Shown here: positions 1-7,469 of the stretch, one piece after another
How positions within the stretch are numbered: position 1 is the first letter of the stretch
Layout: each line of letters starts with the position of its first letter
Source of the DNA: Bacteroidetes bacterium GWF2_41_31
GTDB lineage: Bacteria > Bacteroidota > Bacteroidia > Bacteroidales > F082
Reading direction: 5' to 3'
Assembly: GCA_001769215.1 (NCBI GenBank)
Contig: MEOL01000002.1
Coordinates: 1 to 44,846, forward strand
DNA length: 44,846 bases
Made by a program: the position numbers and the translations under genes
The notes under the pieces: generated by a model
What the model saw: the letters and a program-made list of their open reading frames with translations, nothing else
Databases searched by the model: none
Told to the model about the DNA's origin: nothing

Positions 1-54
1 GCATGATTTTTCAATTTTTTCCTGGTCCTTGGATAATTCTTTTAGCTTTGTCAT
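1..54 (-). CDS. 5' end of an unidentified gene (partial, runs off the window)
   Basis: An ATG on the minus strand at position 54 opens a frame that stays open to the window edge, giving 18 residues that begin MTKLKELSKDQEKIEKS. The peptide is short, hydrophilic and charged, so no family can be named. The start is believable because an exact Bacteroidota promoter lies just upstream on the same strand (-7 box at 88-81, -33 box at 111-108), leaving a leader of roughly 20 bases. I infer a real cytoplasmic protein; its function is unknown. Confidence 0.55.
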   Translation of the reverse strand, partial: MTKLKELSKDQEKIEKSC

Positions 55-80
55 TGTGTATACTTTTTATTAAACATGTT

Positions 81-111
81 CAAATATACATAATAACCAG
101 CTAATTACAAA
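81..111 (-). promoter_or_regulatory. Bacteroidota-type promoter for the partial gene at 1-54
   Basis: Read on the minus strand, TTTG (111-108) is followed after exactly 19 bases by TATATTTG (88-81), matching the -33 TTTG / -7 TAnnTTTG consensus of the Bacteroidota primary sigma factor. The -7 box ends 26 bases before the ATG at 54. The -33 box lies in the loop of the hairpin at 92-128. Confidence 0.7.
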
Positions 112-128
112 GTAATTGGCTGGTTATT
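92..128. promoter_or_regulatory. Long inverted repeat over the promoter of the partial gene
   Basis: Two 17-base arms (92-108 and 112-128) beginning AATAACCAGC pair with one mismatch across a 3-base AAA loop. It could be a DNA operator, since it covers the -33 box and spacer of the minus-strand promoter, or a terminator for a gene outside the window. Only a short T-rich stretch follows it on the plus strand, so the operator reading is slightly preferred. Confidence 0.5.
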
Positions 129-152
129 TTCCTTAACTAATTGACATTGACC

Positions 153-229
153 GGCAGGCAGGCGGCAGGCAGGCATTTCCGAACTCCGGACTTCTTTCTC
201 CGGACTTCTTTCTCCAGACTTCTGACTTC
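153..229. repeat. Short tandem repeats in the intergenic spacer
   Basis: Two arrays sit side by side. At 153-174 the 11-mer GGCAGGCAGGC occurs twice in a row and is far more GC-rich than its surroundings. At 184-225 the 14-mer CTCCGGACTTCTTT occurs twice exactly and a third time with changes. Similar low-complexity intergenic arrays occur in many Bacteroidota genomes. The rest of 55-340 holds the hairpin, two promoters and no gene. Confidence 0.75.
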
Positions 230-299
230 ATGCTTTCCCAACTTTTCAACAATTCTATAATATTTTCCTCAATTTAACGTCTTGTACCAAGTAGTTTAC

Positions 300-307
300 T
301 ATTTTTG
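300..307 (+). promoter_or_regulatory. -7 element (TATTTTTG) upstream of the LysM gene
   Basis: TATTTTTG matches TAnnTTTG and ends 33 bases before the ATG at 341. There is no TTG at the ideal 19-base spacing; a CTTG lies 15 bases upstream, so the -33 box is uncertain. Confidence 0.45.
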
Positions 308-340
308 ATTTGAAGATTAAAGACACATCAAAAGTTAACC

Positions 341-3028
341 ATGATTATTAATAGCCGACAGCTCGTTTTTATATTCACTCTATTTTTTCTAACTGCTTCT
401 GCTCAATCGGTTTCTGTTAAAACATCCGAAACCTTAGAAAGTAGAAATGGCCACAATTATTACCTGCATCAGGTGGACAAGGGCCAAACGGTTTATTCCA
501 TTGCCAAAGCGTACCATGTAACTGTTGATGAAATTTATTTTGAAAACCCATCCGCGAAAAACGGGCTCAACATCGGACAGCAATTGCTTATACCGACGGT
601 GAACAAAGAAACACAACTGAATACCGAGGTAAAAACAACGAACTACGAATTTTTTTACCACATTGCCTCCGCCAATGAAACTTTGAAGCACATCGCTACC
701 ATCTACGTAATCCCGGTGGAATACATACGCAAAGCCAATCCAACCCTTCACGACCCTTTACGCGAAGGTGAATATGTTAAGGTGCCCGTTGAAGAATCGT
801 TTAATGTTTTAGACGGCAAAACCAATGCGCAAAACAATGTTGTGACCACTCCTCCATACACGATTCCAATACCCGTGAAACGGCCTGAAAAAAAACAGGA
901 GCCTGCTGTGGCCTCCAATCAACCTGTGCGGCAAAAACAAACTGAAACGCCAACGGCTAAAAATACAACACAAAAGCCTGCTCCCCCTGCCAAAAACACC
1001 GGTTCTGAATTCGTTACTTTTGACCCCGGTATTCCGGTTATTGCCGATTACCGGCATGTCACCATCGTGGGTGAGACCACACAAAGCATCGCCGATAAAT
1101 ACGATATCCCCATTGATGTGCTAAAAGCCGCCAACCCAGGCTTGGGAAACACCGTGATAAAGGGTGACAGACTGCGTGTGCCTGACAAAACCAAATTGGC
1201 AACACATGAACCCAACCTGGAACAACCTCAAATCGAGACACCAAATCTCACTGCCTTGCAAGAGGAGGAAAAAAAATCGCCTCCCACCGATACTGCAAAA
1301 AAGCAGGAGCCTGACATCGTTAAACATGTCGTAAAAAAGAAAGAAACTCTCTACGGAATTGGTAGAGAGTATGGTGTAACGGTCAGTGAAATACTGGCGG
1401 TAAACAAGGGACTTACCCCCAATATTTTAATAGGTCAGACTATCAACATACCAAAAAAAAAAATAAATAGGCAATTTATCGAGCACCGGGTAACTTCAAA
1501 AACCAAGTTAAAAAATATTGCCAGCTTGTATCAGGTTGACAAGAAAGAACTCGAAGAAGCAAATCCCGCATTGGACAGATGGGTTTATTCGGGCCAAATC
1601 GTGAGAATCCCCGTAGGCGAATCTGCATTGCTTTATACTTACCAACCAATTGAACCCAGACCAATACCAGATAAACAGGACGAAATCGACATACCATTTT
1701 CGCCCGAGAAATCCATTGTTTGCTTAAAAAACCAACCTCATTTCAACCACGTTTTTAAGTTAGCCTTGATGTTGCCTCTTTATTTGGAAGATATGGACAG
1801 CTTGAACGTCAACCGTTTTCTGCAAGAGCAGCAAACCAGTTTTAAGCCGTTCCGGTTTATTGGATTTTACGAAGGTGCTTTAATCGCTTTGGATTCATTA
1901 AAAAAACAAGGACTTCAGGTTGAGTTGTTCGTTTACGATGTGGATCAAAGCCTGTCGAAAGCCACAAAAGTGTTGAAACACCCCGAACTTCGCGAAATGG
2001 ACTTGATTATCGGGCCCTTGTTTCCCGAGTGTTTTCAACAGGTGGCGCTATTTGCAGGAAATTTTAATATTCCTATCGTGAATCCACTGACGTTTAGGGA
2101 AGAAACAGCACAAAACTATAAAACAGCCATCAAAGTGAAGCCCGGAATAGCCTTTCAGAACGAGCAGCTGGCAAACTACCTGCACACTGCTTATCCCGGT
2201 GCCAAAGTTTTTTTCATTACACAAAATGCATACGAAGAGGCTGTTCAGGTTCAAAACATGATCAATGCACTGCGGACGTCTATCCCCGACACTTACCGGG
2301 TAAGCAACACCGATTTATACAATCTGGCCGTGCGAATAGCCCAGAACAAAGGCCATTTTTCACCCGGTCAAACACCACCTGTTTTTAAACTTGAAGGTCA
2401 AAACATTTATCCTGACTTGCTCGAACAATTGCTTTCAGACAGCACCACCTTGCAAAACAGCCTGACTCGTGTGGAATATCAAAGTGATAACCTGGCACCT
2501 TTGCTTCATAATGCTTCCATGTTGCGGCAAAATGTGGTTGTCCTGTATGGAAATAAAAAATCGTTTGTCCTGGATGTGTTGAACCAGCTGAATGAAATCC
2601 GCGATACTTTAAATATAAAACTTTTTGGTGTGCCTACATGGGAGCGACTTAGCGATTTAAATAATACTCAATTAAGTAACCTGAACCTTACTTATTTTTC
2701 GTCCGGTTACACGGATTACGAATTACCCGAAATCCAACATTTTATTTGGGAATTCCGTCAAAGGTATAGTACTGAGCCAGATACCTATGCTTACCTGGGT
2801 TTCGACCTTACATATTATTTCATGAATAACCTGTTTTTGTTTGGCGATCAATTTTATGATTGTCTCGAAAGCAACCCCATGAATATGTTACAGTCCACCT
2901 ATCACTTCAAACGCCAATATCAGAACTCTTTTGAAAATACCTTCTGGAATTTATTACAATACAAGAACTTAAATCAGTATAAAGTTCAAGATTCCATCGT
3001 TACTCCTTCAAACAATTTGGAAGAATGA
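341..3028 (+). CDS. LysM-repeat protein with C-terminal periplasmic-binding-protein-like domain
   Basis: An 895-residue exported protein with an N-terminal signal peptide ending near SAQS. Five LysM modules are visible at about residues 40-90, 104-152, 236-286, 327-375 and 380-428, each with a YxxA/IAxxY core, an ExxxxNP segment and a terminal IP or VP. LysM modules bind peptidoglycan. Linkers between modules 2 and 4 are rich in Pro, Lys and Thr. The last 430 residues, from about HVFKLALMLP, resemble a type 1 periplasmic binding fold (SLKKQGLQVELFVYD, LIIGPLFPEC), an arrangement seen in several Bacteroidota cell-wall proteins. It probably acts in the periplasm on the cell wall; the ligand of the C-terminal domain is unknown. 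A run of 11 A residues lies in the reading frame at 1453-1463. The stop overlaps the next start (ATGA). Confidence 0.85.
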   Translation: MIINSRQLVFIFTLFFLTASAQSVSVKTSETLESRNGHNYYLHQVDKGQTVYSIAKAYHVTVDEIYFENPSAKNGLNIGQQLLIPTVNKETQLNTEVKTTNYEFFYHIASANETLKHIATIYVIPVEYIRKANPTLHDPLREGEYVKVPVEESFNVLDGKTNAQNNVVTTPPYTIPIPVKRPEKKQEPAVASNQPVRQKQTETPTAKNTTQKPAPPAKNTGSEFVTFDPGIPVIADYRHVTIVGETTQSIADKYDIPIDVLKAANPGLGNTVIKGDRLRVPDKTKLATHEPNLEQPQIETPNLTALQEEEKKSPPTDTAKKQEPDIVKHVVKKKETLYGIGREYGVTVSEILAVNKGLTPNILIGQTINIPKKKINRQFIEHRVTSKTKLKNIASLYQVDKKELEEANPALDRWVYSGQIVRIPVGESALLYTYQPIEPRPIPDKQDEIDIPFSPEKSIVCLKNQPHFNHVFKLALMLPLYLEDMDSLNVNRFLQEQQTSFKPFRFIGFYEGALIALDSLKKQGLQVELFVYDVDQSLSKATKVLKHPELREMDLIIGPLFPECFQQVALFAGNFNIPIVNPLTFREETAQNYKTAIKVKPGIAFQNEQLANYLHTAYPGAKVFFITQNAYEEAVQVQNMINALRTSIPDTYRVSNTDLYNLAVRIAQNKGHFSPGQTPPVFKLEGQNIYPDLLEQLLSDSTTLQNSLTRVEYQSDNLAPLLHNASMLRQNVVVLYGNKKSFVLDVLNQLNEIRDTLNIKLFGVPTWERLSDLNNTQLSNLNLTYFSSGYTDYELPEIQHFIWEFRQRYSTEPDTYAYLGFDLTYYFMNNLFLFGDQFYDCLESNPMNMLQSTYHFKRQYQNSFENTFWNLLQYKNLNQYKVQDSIVTPSNNLEE

Positions 3029-3675
3029 AAACCATCAGCCAACTTTTCCCGGTTGCGTTAATGACTCTGTTTTTTATTGGTTGTGGCCCGGAGTTAAAAA
3101 AAAACTATTGGGAAAATGGCAACACCCGTTCTATTCTCGAATACAAGGGTGAAATGCTGAATGGCACAGCAACCTGGTATTTTGAAAATGGAAACAAAGA
3201 ACAGGAAGTCACCTACCTTAACAATGAACTTAATGGCCCCATGATTCGCTGGTATTCCAATGGAATGGTTGAAACAACAACTATTTATGTGCTCGGAAAC
3301 CTGGAAGGAAAAGCGCTTACTTACAATGAAAAGGGACGATTGATTTCAGAAGAAAACTACCTCCGCGACACCCTGAATGGCAGCTTCGCTATTTGGTATG
3401 ATGATGGCACCTATAAAATAAAAGGACAATACGACATGGGGTTGTTCAACGGCCAATGGACGTATTATGATGTATTGGGCAGCATCATTGGCGTTGGGAA
3501 TTATGTTAAAGGTACCGGAATGCAAAAAGCCTGGTGGCCAAATGGAAAATTAAAAAGGGAAATTCCCTATGTGAACAACCTGAAGGAAGGAGTCGAACGC
3601 TGGTTTGATGAAAACGGAGATTTAGAAAACACCGTTTATTATCGCGATGGAACAAGAATAGAAAACCCCGAATAG
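3025..3675 (+). CDS. MORN-repeat (YwqK-like) lipoprotein
   Basis: A 216-residue lipoprotein: the signal peptide ends in the lipobox FIGC, with Cys at about residue 20. The mature part is a series of about six MORN_2-type repeats (WYENGN-like, NG/EG turns, such as WYSNGMVE and WFDENGD). These are beta-hairpin repeats found in proteins labelled YwqK-family antitoxins, a label that need not mean a toxin-antitoxin role here. The ATG overlaps the stop of the LysM gene by 4 bases, so the two are translationally coupled and probably work together at the cell envelope. The precise function is unknown. An 8-base inverted repeat spans the gene end (AAACCCCG...CGGGGTTT). Confidence 0.8.
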   Translation: MKTISQLFPVALMTLFFIGCGPELKKNYWENGNTRSILEYKGEMLNGTATWYFENGNKEQEVTYLNNELNGPMIRWYSNGMVETTTIYVLGNLEGKALTYNEKGRLISEENYLRDTLNGSFAIWYDDGTYKIKGQYDMGLFNGQWTYYDVLGSIIGVGNYVKGTGMQKAWWPNGKLKREIPYVNNLKEGVERWFDENGDLENTVYYRDGTRIENPE

Positions 3676-3697
3676 TGTTTTCCATCCGGGGTTTATC

Positions 3698-3713
3698 AAC
3701 TAATATTTTAGTT
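3698..3713. promoter_or_regulatory. BlaI operator candidate, copy 1 (downstream of blaR1-like gene)
   Basis: AACTAA-TATT-TTAGTT, a perfect 6-base-arm palindrome. The same consensus, AACTAA-N4-TTAGTT, occurs at 5706-5721 and 5767-5782 upstream of the BlaI-family regulator. This copy sits between the convergent ends of the MORN lipoprotein and the BlaR1-like gene, where an ordinary promoter operator is not expected. Confidence 0.55.
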
Positions 3714-3735
3714 AATTAAGGCAAAAAAAATCACA

Positions 3736-5295
3736 CTAGTGTAGTGCAAATTTTATGGGAATATTGTAGCTAACCCTAACGGCTTCACCGTTTTGCATTC
3801 CCGGTTTCCATTTGGGCATTGAGCTAATCACCCGAACGGCCTCCTCGTCACATCCACTGCCGATTCCACGCAAAACCTTCACATTTGTTACCGATCCGTC
3901 CTTTTCAATAATAAAATTGATAAACACGCGACCCGAAATGGTGTCGTTTTTAGCCTGCTGAGGATAAGTGATATTTGACGACAAGAAACTCATCATAGCA
4001 TTCATTCCACCAGGATATTCAGGCATTGAATCGACCATGGTATAAACATCCTCCTTTGCGTTGTAGGCTTTTGCCGGATCAGTGTAAGTATTGCCCGTCA
4101 TGCGTTTATCACCGGCAGTAAATACATAAGAGAAATAATCAAGTCCGGGGGCGATGTCCCAGGCAGTTCTGTAATTTCCGGGGCCCATTTGGGTATCAAA
4201 CAACGTGGCAATTAACTCATTCTTCTTGTTGAAGATTTCGAGCTTGCAGGATTGTCCATTACCTAAACGTGCAATGAAGTCGGCTTTTCGTTCATTCATA
4301 TTAAACCCGAAAATCAAATTGACGCTATCCTCCAGTAACTGAGGAGTTTCAGGAATATCAATTTTCACTACATTCTCAGGCAGAGTAACCTGGTGGGCAG
4401 CATCCGAACAGGCAACCAAAGCCAACGCAGATCCAATAAAAATCCACAGCAGCTTGGCTACCATCCTTACGGGATTTTTAACATTTTTCATCATAAATAA
4501 CCTCCTTTTTAAAAGTGAATAACTAAAATTATGTGTAAGCAATTGATTTTCTACAATTGAAGAGTGGTTGATCAACAACATCCGGTAATAGCCGGCATCG
4601 GGATGCAGCGTCAACACGGCATCATCTGCCATAAACTCATGGTTCTCGCGCATGTTGCTTTTCAAAAGAAAACTAAACGGATTGAACCAGAAAACCACGG
4701 TAACCATCTCAGCGAAAAGCATATCCAGCGAATGCAATTGAAGGGCATGTTGCTGTTCGTGCTCGATGATCTGTTGGCTCGCATTGGGTGAATTGAGTAC
4801 TTCACGGCTGATAAATACATAATGAAAGAAAGAAAAAATCGGGCTCTCATCAGGCATGATGACAAAGGTAAGTCCTGAATGTTGCTGCTTTTCACTCATT
4901 GTGATAACACGAGCCAGCCGGATCAGCCTCAAAGCCAGTTTTAGAAATCCAACCAGCAAGCCAAGTATATAAATGAGTGAAATCCAATTGATCCAATGTA
5001 TTGAAGACAAAGCATTTATTTGATTTCCATCGGCAAAAATTGTGACTTCACCCAAAAGAATTTCATTCACGGTTTTCATCGGATAATGCACAGTGGCCAT
5101 GGCCGGGATATTTCCGAATAACCTATCTATATTAATAGGTATCAGGGGTAGGCAAATTGCAGCCACAAGCGTGACAAGCAGGTATACCCGGTTAAAAGCA
5201 AAATATCCTTCCTTTTGATATACAAACCTATAAATCAGGTACCCGATGAGCATCACCACCGATGATTGAACAAAATAAGTAACCCACTGATTCAT
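3736..5295 (-). CDS. M56-family (BlaR1-like) metallopeptidase with C-terminal TonB domain
   Basis: An inner-membrane protein of 519 residues from the chosen ATG at 5295 (MNQWVTYFVQSSVVML), which begins directly with a membrane helix as this family usually does. An upstream in-frame ATG at 5340 would add 15 residues and overlap the regulator gene. The N-terminal half has about four membrane segments and the zinc motif HEQQH at about residues 179-183, typical of BlaR1/MecR1 site-2 peptidases. The C-terminal 100 residues form a TonB C-terminal domain (YPGGMNAMMSF, GRVFINFIIEKDGSV, KWKPGMQNGEAV). The gene follows the BlaI-type repressor by 10 bases, so the pair should form a signal-relay switch in which the peptidase relieves repression. 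The signal is unknown. There is no beta-lactam sensor domain, so a resistance role should not be assumed. Confidence 0.85.
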   Translation of the reverse strand: MNQWVTYFVQSSVVMLIGYLIYRFVYQKEGYFAFNRVYLLVTLVAAICLPLIPINIDRLFGNIPAMATVHYPMKTVNEILLGEVTIFADGNQINALSSIHWINWISLIYILGLLVGFLKLALRLIRLARVITMSEKQQHSGLTFVIMPDESPIFSFFHYVFISREVLNSPNASQQIIEHEQQHALQLHSLDMLFAEMVTVVFWFNPFSFLLKSNMRENHEFMADDAVLTLHPDAGYYRMLLINHSSIVENQLLTHNFSYSLLKRRLFMMKNVKNPVRMVAKLLWIFIGSALALVACSDAAHQVTLPENVVKIDIPETPQLLEDSVNLIFGFNMNERKADFIARLGNGQSCKLEIFNKKNELIATLFDTQMGPGNYRTAWDIAPGLDYFSYVFTAGDKRMTGNTYTDPAKAYNAKEDVYTMVDSMPEYPGGMNAMMSFLSSNITYPQQAKNDTISGRVFINFIIEKDGSVTNVKVLRGIGSGCDEEAVRVISSMPKWKPGMQNGEAVRVSYNIPIKFALH

Positions 5296-5305
5296 TGCTA
5301 AAATA

Positions 5306-5683
5306 TTAACGATTTGATTTACGCTCAATTTCAGATTCAATCAATTCCTTCATTTCCTCAAGTTCGTTAAGAGACAGGTTTTGTTCACTGGTAAAAAACG
5401 AAGCCAGCGATTGGTACGAATTTTCAAAATAATTTTTTAATATTTCTTTAAAAAATGTTTTACGGTAGGTCATTTTCTCTATCAAAGGAAAATATTCATG
5501 TGCCTTGCCATAGGCAACGTATCCCACGAACCCTTTCCGTTCGAGTATGCGGACAATAGTAGAGATTGTGTTGTAGGCAGGTTTGGGGTTGGGTAGTCGT
5601 TCGATCATGTCGCGAACATAGGCTTTCTTCAAATCCCACAAGACCTGCATCACCTGTTCCTCGGCTTTTGTTAACTGTTTCAT
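5306..5683 (-). CDS. BlaI/MecI/CopY-family transcriptional repressor
   Basis: A 125-residue protein that fits the family in length and layout. The N-terminal winged helix (MKQLTKAEEQVMQVLWDL, then PAYNTISTIVRILERKGFV) is followed by a C-terminal dimerisation and cleavage region (FFKEILKNYFENSYQSLASF). These repressors bind short palindromes as dimers and are inactivated by a partner M56 peptidase, which is encoded immediately downstream. The likely operators are the two AACTAA-N4-TTAGTT palindromes at 5706-5721 and 5767-5782; the first begins 22 bases before the ATG at 5683, which predicts autoregulation. Confidence 0.9.
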   Translation of the reverse strand: MKQLTKAEEQVMQVLWDLKKAYVRDMIERLPNPKPAYNTISTIVRILERKGFVGYVAYGKAHEYFPLIEKMTYRKTFFKEILKNYFENSYQSLASFFTSEQNLSLNELEEMKELIESEIERKSNR

Positions 5684-5705
5684 ACCTTACAAATCTTTCT
5701 AATAT

Positions 5706-5721
5706 AACTAACTTATTAGTT
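5706..5721. promoter_or_regulatory. BlaI operator candidate, copy 2
   Basis: AACTAA-CTTA-TTAGTT, extended by one further pair to TAACTAA/TTAGTTA (5705-5722). It lies 22 bases upstream of the repressor start, where bound protein would block transcription of the repressor-peptidase operon. Confidence 0.65.
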
Positions 5722-5766
5722 AATTATTGCAAAGAAAATGAAAGATTTAATACAAAATGATAAAAC

Positions 5767-5782
5767 AACTAAATATTTAGTT
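5767..5782. promoter_or_regulatory. BlaI operator candidate, copy 3
   Basis: AACTAA-ATAT-TTAGTT, a fully self-complementary 16-mer whose start is 61 bases from that of copy 2. About six helical turns separate the two sites, so cooperative binding is possible. It lies between the repressor and the divergent glutamate dehydrogenase gene. Confidence 0.65.
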
Positions 5783-5889
5783 ATGCAATCATTGCAGGAT
5801 ACCGCAACCCATTGAAAATAGCCCTATTTAGACAGGTTTAAAAGAAAGACATTTTTTTAAAAATAACATGAACCAATTGAAATTAGTTC

Positions 5890-5897
5890 TAATTTTG
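5890..5897 (+). promoter_or_regulatory. -7 element (TAATTTTG) of the glutamate dehydrogenase gene
   Basis: TAATTTTG matches TAnnTTTG and lies 64 bases before the ATG at 5962. The triplet at the ideal -33 position is ATG rather than TTG. This implies an AT-rich untranslated leader of roughly 55-60 bases. Confidence 0.5.
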
Positions 5898-5961
5898 CAT
5901 TGTTAAAAAAATAACAACACAGTTAAAAACAACTGATTTTTAAAGTAAAATTTTTACTGCT

Positions 5962-7299
5962 ATGGATCTTAATAAAATAATGAATGATCTGGAAAAAAAG
6001 CATCCAGGTGAAGTGGAATACCATCAGGCCGTTCGCGAAGTGCTTGAATCGATTGAAGAAGTGGTAAACGAAAATCCGCAGTTTGAAACTGCAGGGATTA
6101 TTGAACGCATTATCGAACCCGACCGCATTCTTTCTTTCAAAGTTACCTGGGTTGACGACAAAGGCAAGGTAAATGTAAACCTGGGTTACAGAATCCAGTT
6201 TAACAACGCCATTGGACCTTACAAAGGTGGTTTACGTTTCCACCCCAGTGTTAATCTCAGCATCCTGAAATTCCTGGGCTTTGAGCAGATCTTCAAAAAC
6301 TCACTAACAACCCTGCCCATGGGCGGTGGCAAAGGAGGTTCCGATTTCAATCCAAAAGGCAAATCAGACGGCGAAATCATGCGTTTCTGCCAGGCCTTTA
6401 TGATGGAATTGTGGCAATTAATCGGACCTGAAACAGATGTTCCTGCCGGCGATATTGGCGTTGGTGGTAAAGAAATCGGTTACATGTACGGCATGTATAA
6501 AAAACTGCGCCGTGAAAATACCGGTATTTTAACCGGAAAAGGAACCAACTGGGGAGGAAGCCTCGTTCGTCCGGAAGCTACAGGTTTTGGAGCGGTTTAT
6601 TTTGCTCAGGAAATGTTGGCTACCAAAGGTACCACATTTGAAGGTAAAAACGTTGCTATCTCCGGATTTGGTAATGTAGCCTGGGGTGCCGCTACCAAAG
6701 TCACCGAATTGGGTGGTAAAGTGGTAACCATTTCAGGTCCTGACGGATACATCTATGATCCAAGAGGAATCAGTGGCGATAAAATTGAGTATTTGCTTGA
6801 GTTGCGCGCTTCCAACCAGGACATCGTGGCTCCTTATGCAGTAGAATTTCCTGAAGCTACTTTCAATGAAGGAAAACGTCCATGGGAAGTTAAAGTGGAT
6901 GTGGCTTTGCCATGTGCAACCCAAAATGAATTAAATGGTGAAGATGCTCAGAAACTCATCAACAACGGATGTATGTGTGTTGCCGAAGGTGCCAACATGC
7001 CTTCGACTCCTGAAGCCATGCATTTGTTTCTGAAGAATAACATACTATTTGGACCCGCAAAAGCAGTTAACGCCGGTGGTGTTGCTACTTCTGGTCTCGA
7101 AATGTCGCAAAACGCCATGAAACTGGCCTGGCCGGCAGAAGAGGTGGATGCCAAATTGCACCAGATCATGCGCAACATCCATGCAGCCTGTGTAAAACAT
7201 GGCACCAAAGCCGATGGGAATGTGGATTACGTAAAAGGAGCCAACATTGCCGGTTTCTTAAAAGTAGCCAATTCGATGCTAGACCAAGGCATTATGTAG
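5962..7299 (+). CDS. gdhA: NADP-type glutamate dehydrogenase
   Basis: A 445-residue cytoplasmic enzyme interconverting 2-oxoglutarate plus ammonia and glutamate. Length and motifs fit the hexameric small-subunit class. The substrate pocket PYKGGLRFHPS contains Lys88; MGGGKGG contains Lys124, the position of the catalytic lysine; PAGDIGVGGKEIGYM follows. The Rossmann segment VAISGFGNVAWGAA is at about residue 230. This class is usually NADP-linked and assimilatory, but cofactor choice cannot be proved by eye. It is a single-gene unit: its own -7 element lies upstream and a strong intrinsic terminator follows at 7321. Confidence 0.96.
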   Translation: MDLNKIMNDLEKKHPGEVEYHQAVREVLESIEEVVNENPQFETAGIIERIIEPDRILSFKVTWVDDKGKVNVNLGYRIQFNNAIGPYKGGLRFHPSVNLSILKFLGFEQIFKNSLTTLPMGGGKGGSDFNPKGKSDGEIMRFCQAFMMELWQLIGPETDVPAGDIGVGGKEIGYMYGMYKKLRRENTGILTGKGTNWGGSLVRPEATGFGAVYFAQEMLATKGTTFEGKNVAISGFGNVAWGAATKVTELGGKVVTISGPDGYIYDPRGISGDKIEYLLELRASNQDIVAPYAVEFPEATFNEGKRPWEVKVDVALPCATQNELNGEDAQKLINNGCMCVAEGANMPSTPEAMHLFLKNNILFGPAKAVNAGGVATSGLEMSQNAMKLAWPAEEVDAKLHQIMRNIHAACVKHGTKADGNVDYVKGANIAGFLKVANSMLDQGIM

Positions 7300-7320
7300 C
7301 CCTATAAGTTTAAATTGTTG

Positions 7321-7358
7321 AAAAAAGCCTCTTCAAAGATGAAGGGGCTTTTTTTTGT
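7321..7358 (+). terminator. Intrinsic terminator after gdhA
   Basis: A 14-base stem with one G-U pair (AAAAAAGCCTCTTC with GAAGGGGCTTTTTT) and the 6-base loop AAAGAT, running into a T tract. It starts 21 bases after the gdhA stop codon. Confidence 0.9.
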
Positions 7359-7398
7359 TTAAGTAATGAAGAAAACTTCATTGAGTGAAGAATATAAC

Positions 7399-7428
7399 TT
7401 GGTACACTCGAAAATTTCCCTATTTTTG
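7399..7428 (+). promoter_or_regulatory. Promoter of the POT transporter gene
   Basis: TTG (7399-7401), 19 bases, then TATTTTTG (7421-7428): a full match to the Bacteroidota TTG-N19-TAnnTTTG pattern, ending 41 bases before the ATG at 7470. Confidence 0.75.
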
Positions 7429-7469
7429 TCCGTCTTGGAAAAAAAATTGTTACACCTAATCTATTAATT

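Noticed and set aside
3736-5683. Beta-lactam resistance locus
   Set aside because: The BlaI/BlaR1 names reflect family only. No beta-lactamase gene or penicillin-sensor domain is present, and a TonB domain replaces the sensor.
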